Position numbers and translations under genes: made by a program. Under the pieces are notes generated by a model that worked only from the letters and a program-made list of their open reading frames with translations, made no database searches and was not told the DNA's origin. Below are positions 59,411-64,000 of a DNA stretch of 64,000 bases, one piece after another; the stretch's first letter is position 1; every line of letters begins with the position of its first letter. The stretch covers positions 434,001-498,000 of the forward strand of contig CAVXHK010000003.1 in NCBI GenBank assembly GCA_963761705.1, in the 5' to 3' direction. This DNA comes from CAVVKW01 sp963761705. Its GTDB lineage: Bacteria; Verrucomicrobiota; Verrucomicrobiia; Chthoniobacterales; JAATET01.

Positions 59411-61240
59411 ATGAGAAATTTGAAATGGGTGGTGGCGTTGGCTGCGGTCGCGGTGGTGGGGGCCGGGACCGTTGACGCGGCGGTGAAGGCGGAGTTGTCG
59501 GCGGATCAGGTGGCCATGGGGGTGCCGGTGCAGTTGCAGATCAAGGTCGAGGGGTCGGCGAACGTGCGGGTGCCGCGGACGGTCGACGTGGACGGACTGC
59601 TCATCAGTCAGCGGGGGTGGTCGTCGGAGGTGCAGCAGCGGGGGAATCAATCCACGTCGATGGCGGTGATCACGTACCAGGTGCTGGCGCAGCGAGAGGG
59701 AATCTTCGAGATCCCAGCGATCAATTTGCAGGTTGATGGGCAAATGGTGACAACGAACCCGGTGACGCTTGAAGTGACGGGTGGCGGGGCGCCGCAGTCG
59801 CGGCGGGCGACCCCGGTCTTCCCGGGAACGGGTGGTCAGGCGACGGCGACGCCTGAGCCCGCGCCGAGTGAGCCGGACCCGGACGCTCGGCTGGCTTTCG
59901 CCGAGATGGTGATTCCGCGCGAGTCGGTGTTCGTCGGGGAGATGGTGCCCGTCGAAATCCGATTTTACTTCAACAAGAATTACGGGTTTCGGTTGTTAGC
60001 GGATCAGCCGACGTTGAGCGGGGAGGGATTTACCGTCGAGGATCTGACGGCTCCGAAACGCGGTGAGCAAATGGTCGGCGGAACGGCGTATCACGTTTTC
60101 AGTTTTCAGAGCGCGATCACGCCGGTGAAGTCGGGCGAGTTGGAGATACCCGGGGTAACGATGCCAGCGATCGTGCAGGTGCCGTCGCAGGCGCCCCGGG
60201 GGTTTGACGACATTTTCACGCAGTTTTTCGGGAATTCGATGATGACGGATTCGGAGCAGCTGAACGTGACGACTGATCCGGTCAAGCTGGCGGTGAAGTC
60301 ATTGCCGCGGGACGGGAGGCCGGAGAATTTCAAGGGGGCAATCGGGGATTTCACGCTCGCGATCGACGCGGATCCGAAGACGACGGCGGCGGGTGATCCG
60401 GTGACGTTGCGGGCTCAGGTGAACGGGCGGGGAAACTTCAGTGCGATGGGCGAGCCGGCGTTGGTCGGGGTGGAGGGCTGGAAGTCGTACCCGCCGTCGG
60501 CGAACTTCGAGGCGGCGGATTCGGTCGGGTTCGGGGGCGTGAAGACGTATGACTTCATGATCGTCGCGACGGCGAAGCAGACGGAGACGCCGGGGGTGGA
60601 GTTCTCGTATTTCGATCCGGCGAAGGAAGAATACGTGACGCTCGAGGGGAAGCCGATCGCCGTGGTGGCGGAGGCAGCGGTCGCGACGCCGACGCCGGAC
60701 GCGGGCGGAGCGCCCGCGGGAGCTGACGAGAACGGCGCGGTCGCCGCGGTGGGATCCGCGAATCCGGACGTGCCGGGGCGGGCGGGCGTGCTTGAGTCGG
60801 CGACGCGGCGAACGTTCACCCCGCCGGTAAGGCAAGTGGGTTTTCTCGCGGCGAACGCGGTTGCACTGGTGACGGTGCTGGGACTTGCGGGGGTGTTTCT
60901 CATGCGGCGGCTGCGGTCTGGGGAGCGCGCGCGCCGGGCGGCATGGCGTCAGCGCCACGCGACGTTGGTTGGGAGGTTGCGGGATCCGTCGTTGGACGAC
61001 GGGGAATTTTTGGCCCTGGCGGAGGAGGATCTGGATGGGCTGGTGGAGGCGGCTGCGGCGGACGGGCACCGGGAATTGATCCGGTCCGGGCAGCTGTCGG
61101 AGCCGGGGATGGCGGCCTTGGAAGGTTTGCTGGCAAAGGGGGACGAGCGGAAGTTTGCGAGCGGCGCGGAGGTGACCGTCGGAGCGGATGAGCGGCGGGC
61201 GGTGGTCGCGGCGTTGACCGAGTTAGGGGGTGGGCGATGA
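59411..61240 (+). CDS. batD: BatD-like oxygen-tolerance protein
   Basis: The 609-residue protein has a signal peptide (LKWVVALAAVAVVGAGTVDA) and tandem beta domains. VKAELSADQVAMGVPVQLQI and RESVFVGEMVPVEIRFYFNK are typical BatD openings. A late membrane helix lies at VGFLAANAVALVTVLGLAG, followed by a cytoplasmic tail. BatD presents a large periplasmic region and works with BatA/B. The ATG at 59411 is preferred to an upstream GTG because it gives a proper signal peptide. The batB-batD gap holds an imperfect AAATTTGA repeat. Confidence 0.9.
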   Translation: MRNLKWVVALAAVAVVGAGTVDAAVKAELSADQVAMGVPVQLQIKVEGSANVRVPRTVDVDGLLISQRGWSSEVQQRGNQSTSMAVITYQVLAQREGIFEIPAINLQVDGQMVTTNPVTLEVTGGGAPQSRRATPVFPGTGGQATATPEPAPSEPDPDARLAFAEMVIPRESVFVGEMVPVEIRFYFNKNYGFRLLADQPTLSGEGFTVEDLTAPKRGEQMVGGTAYHVFSFQSAITPVKSGELEIPGVTMPAIVQVPSQAPRGFDDIFTQFFGNSMMTDSEQLNVTTDPVKLAVKSLPRDGRPENFKGAIGDFTLAIDADPKTTAAGDPVTLRAQVNGRGNFSAMGEPALVGVEGWKSYPPSANFEAADSVGFGGVKTYDFMIVATAKQTETPGVEFSYFDPAKEEYVTLEGKPIAVVAEAAVATPTPDAGGAPAGADENGAVAAVGSANPDVPGRAGVLESATRRTFTPPVRQVGFLAANAVALVTVLGLAGVFLMRRLRSGERARRAAWRQRHATLVGRLRDPSLDDGEFLALAEEDLDGLVEAAAADGHRELIRSGQLSEPGMAALEGLLAKGDERKFASGAEVTVGADERRAVVAALTELGGGR

Positions 61241-61992
61241 GAGTTGCGATGCGAATCGGGCTGATCCTGGTGACGGTGTTTGGGGCGATCTTGGCGCGGG
61301 CGGACGACGGGGCTCTGGCGAAAGCGAACGTGGAAATGGCGGTCGAGGATTATCCGAAGGCGATCGCGGCTTACGAGGCATTGATCGGCGACGGCCAGGT
61401 GAGCGCGGAGGTTTATTACAACCTTGCGGTGGCGTTGGAGAAGTCGGGGCGGGTGGTGGACGCTTCGGTGAACTACCGGCGGGCGTTGGTGCTCGATCCG
61501 GGGCTGCGGTCGGCGAACAACAATCTGGCGTTGTTGGCGGCGGACCAGGGAATCTCGATGCGTCCTCGGAAATGGTTGAACGACGTGACGATGGTCGTGC
61601 ATCCGGGGTGGCTGCAGGGCTTGGGTGCCGCGCTCGGTTGGGTCGGAGTGGCGGGATTGGCGGTGGTGATTTTTGGCCCGAAGCGACGGTCTGGTCTGTT
61701 GGTTGGTGCGATCGCGGCGGCGATGGCCGGGGGGGGGCTGTTTGCGATGGGCGTGGTGGCGGATCCGCGGGTGGCGGACGCGAACCTTGCGGTCGTGACG
61801 CAGGTGGGGGGCGTGGATGCGTTGGCCGGGCCAGCGAAAAACTCGAGCGTGGTCGATAAGCTGGCTGCGGGGGCGGCGGTCGGGGTGCTGTCGCCGCGGG
61901 GGGCTTGGACTTACGTGGAAGTGGCGGCCGGGGCACGGGGGTGGGTGGCGTCGGATGCGTTGACGATGGTGGTGCCGGAGAAGGGGTTGTGA
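61237..61992 (+). CDS. BatE-like TPR and SH3 protein
   Basis: The 251-residue protein has a signal-type N-terminus and two to three TPR units (VEMAVEDYPKAIAAYEALIG, EVYYNLAVALEKSGRVVDAS). Two membrane helices are near residues 125-175. A bacterial SH3 domain follows (DALAGPAKNSSVVDKLAAGA, GWVASDALTMV). This is the BatE arrangement. It overlaps batD by four bases, and its stop overlaps the next GTG. Confidence 0.85.
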   Translation: MRVAMRIGLILVTVFGAILARADDGALAKANVEMAVEDYPKAIAAYEALIGDGQVSAEVYYNLAVALEKSGRVVDASVNYRRALVLDPGLRSANNNLALLAADQGISMRPRKWLNDVTMVVHPGWLQGLGAALGWVGVAGLAVVIFGPKRRSGLLVGAIAAAMAGGGLFAMGVVADPRVADANLAVVTQVGGVDALAGPAKNSSVVDKLAAGAAVGVLSPRGAWTYVEVAAGARGWVASDALTMVVPEKGL

Positions 61993-62921
61993 GGGCGGGA
62001 ACGGGTGGCGTGGGCTGCCGCTGGTCGGTTTTGGGTTTGCGGGGGTGGTTCGTCGGAAGTCGGGCCGAGCGCGGCGCGACCTGCCCACCCTTTCTGAGGG
62101 CGCTGCGTGTTTTTTGTCTTTTTGCGCTGTTGGTGGGGTCGGCTCGGGGGGAAGAGAAACTTTCGAAGTTGCTGACGGAATTGACGCCGCCGGAGCCGGG
62201 AAGTTTTCCGGCGATGCCGGGGTTCACGGCGAGCTACACGTTTGGGTGGTCGAACACGATCGATGCCGCTTCGACGGAGGTGGACATTACGCGGACCGGG
62301 GGTCGATTCGGCGCCAAGCCGGAGTATCAGGTGGTCGTGACGGGGGGATCACTGGGGATGGTGCGGTTGCTTTGGAATTTCGAGGCGGAGCACCGATCGT
62401 GGGTGGATGCGCGGACGCTGCGGGCGAGCCACTTTTGGGAATACGACCGCTACAGCGACCGGACGATCACAACGAACGTGAGCTTCACGCCGGAACAGGT
62501 CTGGCGTCAACGGGTCGTGAGCGTCGACGATAAGGTCGGGAAGTGGAAACGGATCGAGGTGCGGGACATTTTCGACATGGCGGGGGGGCTGCTTTTCGTG
62601 CGGAGCCAGCCGCTTGAGGATGGTGACGAGGTGAGCTTCCTGGCGTATCCGGGGGATTCGCCTTTTTACGCCGCGGCGAAGGTCGAGGGGCGGGAGACGA
62701 TCGAGGTGATGGGGGCCGCGCGGAAGGCGATCCGGCTGTCGCTGAAGCTGCGAAAGATCGAGGTGAAGAGCAAAAAGCTGAAGCGGCTCACGGACTACGA
62801 TAAATTTCGGGGGGGGCAGATCTGGGTGTCCGACGATGAGCTGCGGGTGCCGCTGGCGGCGCAGATGCAGATTTTTATTGGTTACGTGGCGGGGGAGATG
62901 ACTTCGTTTGAATTGAAGTAG
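61989..62921 (+). CDS. DUF3108-type secreted protein
   Basis: The 310-residue frame starts at a GTG overlapping the batE stop (GTGA). A hydrophobic segment (FCLFALLVGSARG) lies unusually far in, near residues 41-53, so the true start could be further downstream at a non-ATG codon. The mature part (MPGFTASYTFGWSNTIDAAS, LAYPGDSPFYAAAKVEGRET) resembles DUF3108 periplasmic beta proteins. The function is unknown. It closes the Bat cluster. Confidence 0.65.
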   Translation: MRAGTGGVGCRWSVLGLRGWFVGSRAERGATCPPFLRALRVFCLFALLVGSARGEEKLSKLLTELTPPEPGSFPAMPGFTASYTFGWSNTIDAASTEVDITRTGGRFGAKPEYQVVVTGGSLGMVRLLWNFEAEHRSWVDARTLRASHFWEYDRYSDRTITTNVSFTPEQVWRQRVVSVDDKVGKWKRIEVRDIFDMAGGLLFVRSQPLEDGDEVSFLAYPGDSPFYAAAKVEGRETIEVMGAARKAIRLSLKLRKIEVKSKKLKRLTDYDKFRGGQIWVSDDELRVPLAAQMQIFIGYVAGEMTSFELK

Positions 62922-62983
62922 GTGAGGCGGGGGCGTTTGGCGGATTGACGGAGGCGGGGACGGTTGGTTGTCTCTGTCGCTCG

Positions 62984-64000
62984 ATGAGACCTTCGTTTCA
63001 GCCTTCGCTTCACGAATTTATTCGGCTCTCCGCCGACTACAATGTCGTGACGGTGTGGTGCGAACTCGTGACGGATTACGAGACGCCGGTGTCTGCATAT
63101 CAGAAGCTCGGGGCGGACGCGCCGAGCTTCCTCTTCGAGTCGGCGGAGCAGAGCGATCACGTGGGACGGAACTCGTTCCTCGGGACCGGAGCGCGCTGGA
63201 CGATGTCCGCGCACGGGCGGTCGATGCGGGTCGTCGAAAATGGCGAGAAGCGAGAATACGAGACGGCGACGGATCCGCTCGAAGAGCTGGAGCGGCGGAT
63301 GGCGGGGTATCGAATCGCGCCGCAGGAGGGGTTGCCGCAGTTTCGCGGTGGGGCCGTCGGGTATCTGGCCTACGACGCGGTGCGGTGGGTCGAGCCGACC
63401 GTCGCGGAGGCACCGAAGGACGAACTGGGCGTGCCGGATTTATTCTATTTGATGACCGACACGATGGTGGCGTTCGATCACCGGAAGCGGCGGATGAAGG
63501 TGATGGCCAACGCGTTCGTCGAGGGGACGGACCGGGAGGCGAATTACGCGGATGCGGTGTCGCGGATTTTGAAGGTGCTTGGCAAATTATCGGAGCCACT
63601 GGCGGTGACGCCGATGTTCACGGGCGAGGTGCCGGCGGCGGGGGCGATGGCCTGTAACACGACGAAGGAGCAATATTTCGCGATGGTCGAGGCGGCGAAG
63701 GAATCCATTCGCGCGGGGGACATTTTTCAGATGGTGCCTTCGCAGAGGTTCGAGGCGGAGTTCACCGGGAACGCGCTGGAGCTGTATCGGGCGCTGCGGT
63801 TCGTGAATCCTTCGCCGTATCTTTTCTGTCTGCGGGTCGAGGATGGGTTTTCGATCGTGGGGAGTTCGCCGGAGGTTCACGTGCGGGTGACGGATGGGCT
63901 CATCGAAATCCGACCGCTGGCGGGGACGCGGAAGCGGGGGGAGACGGAGGCCGAGGACCTGGCGTTGGAGGCGGATTTGCTCGCGGACCCGAAGGAGCGG
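62984..64000 (+). CDS. trpE: Anthranilate synthase component I, N-terminal part (3' end outside window)
   Basis: TrpE converts chorismate to anthranilate at the start of tryptophan synthesis. The ATG begins RPSFQPSLHEF, and 339 codons are open to the window edge. Visible family segments are FLFESAEQSDHVGRNSFLG (tryptophan-binding region), FRGGAVGYLAYDAVRW, RAGDIFQMVPSQRFE, VGSSPEVHVRV and IRPLAGTRKRG of the active site. The complete protein is normally about 500 residues. No trp leader peptide or attenuator was seen in the 62 bases upstream. Confidence 0.95.
   Translation, partial: MRPSFQPSLHEFIRLSADYNVVTVWCELVTDYETPVSAYQKLGADAPSFLFESAEQSDHVGRNSFLGTGARWTMSAHGRSMRVVENGEKREYETATDPLEELERRMAGYRIAPQEGLPQFRGGAVGYLAYDAVRWVEPTVAEAPKDELGVPDLFYLMTDTMVAFDHRKRRMKVMANAFVEGTDREANYADAVSRILKVLGKLSEPLAVTPMFTGEVPAAGAMACNTTKEQYFAMVEAAKESIRAGDIFQMVPSQRFEAEFTGNALELYRALRFVNPSPYLFCLRVEDGFSIVGSSPEVHVRVTDGLIEIRPLAGTRKRGETEAEDLALEADLLADPKER

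Overview
The window looks like a chromosomal segment of a free-living Verrucomicrobiota bacterium, probably near the Verrucomicrobiae/Spartobacteria. It is G+C-rich and has a Gram-negative envelope (Mla lipid transport, two LpxL-type acyltransferases, a heptosyltransferase, MlaA lipoprotein). It carries a PEP-CTERM protein with autotransporter-type repeats and a D-B-C-A set of prepilin-like genes matching the Verru_Chthon cassette, which is named after Verrucomicrobium and Chthoniobacter. I see no transposase, integrase, phage gene, rRNA or CRISPR array.

Layout. 1-8.3 kb: 3' end of trpB, nagZ (minus), then nadD, rsfS, a CPXCG zinc protein, a secreted unknown, a SirB1-like protein, cinA and recD2. 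8.3-12.4 kb: a gene-poor stretch with tRNA-Leu(UAG), a delta-9-type fatty acid desaturase, and a minus pair (iscA-like and an anchored Pro-rich protein). 12.5-15.6 kb: mutL (frameshifted), a GNAT acetyltransferase, larB. 15.9-21.7 kb: a coupled set of a VCBS-repeat secreted protein, a MurU-like nucleotidyltransferase, an AmgK-like sugar kinase and GlgE. 21.7-31.2 kb: a visibly A+T-richer segment with a sigma-54-type promoter, a PEP-CTERM protein, and on the minus strand a six-gene operon of four prepilin-like proteins followed by two paralogous secreted proteins.

31.2-43.9 kb: GlsB-like membrane protein, DUF1460 protein, GYF_2 protein, gamma-glutamylcyclotransferase-like protein, transketolase, LpxL-like acyltransferase, metG, a seven-repeat FG-GAP secreted protein, a truncated relative of its C-terminal domain, pssA and xseA. 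43.9-48.8 kb: a potassium channel, a compact mlaE-F-D-C-A operon and a small export-type membrane protein. 48.9-53.8 kb: an unknown protein, a second GNAT, an LpxL-WaaF fusion, purK and a small membrane protein. 53.9-62.9 kb: a MoxR/Bat aerotolerance-type cluster (moxR, DUF58, DUF4381, batA, a batB-batC fusion with a frameshift near its 5' end, batD, a batE-like TPR-SH3 protein, a DUF3108 protein). 63-64 kb: 5' part of trpE, running off the window.

Themes. NagZ, the AmgK-like kinase and the MurU-like transferase together suggest peptidoglycan-sugar salvage that bypasses de novo UDP-MurNAc synthesis. The Mla operon and two acyltransferases point to active outer-membrane lipid maintenance. The most unusual locus is the prepilin-like operon beside the PEP-CTERM protein. 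The order and character of its four prepilin-like genes match the minor pseudopilins GspH-I-J-K / FimU-PilV-PilW-PilX, yet no major pilin, ATPase or secretin is present.
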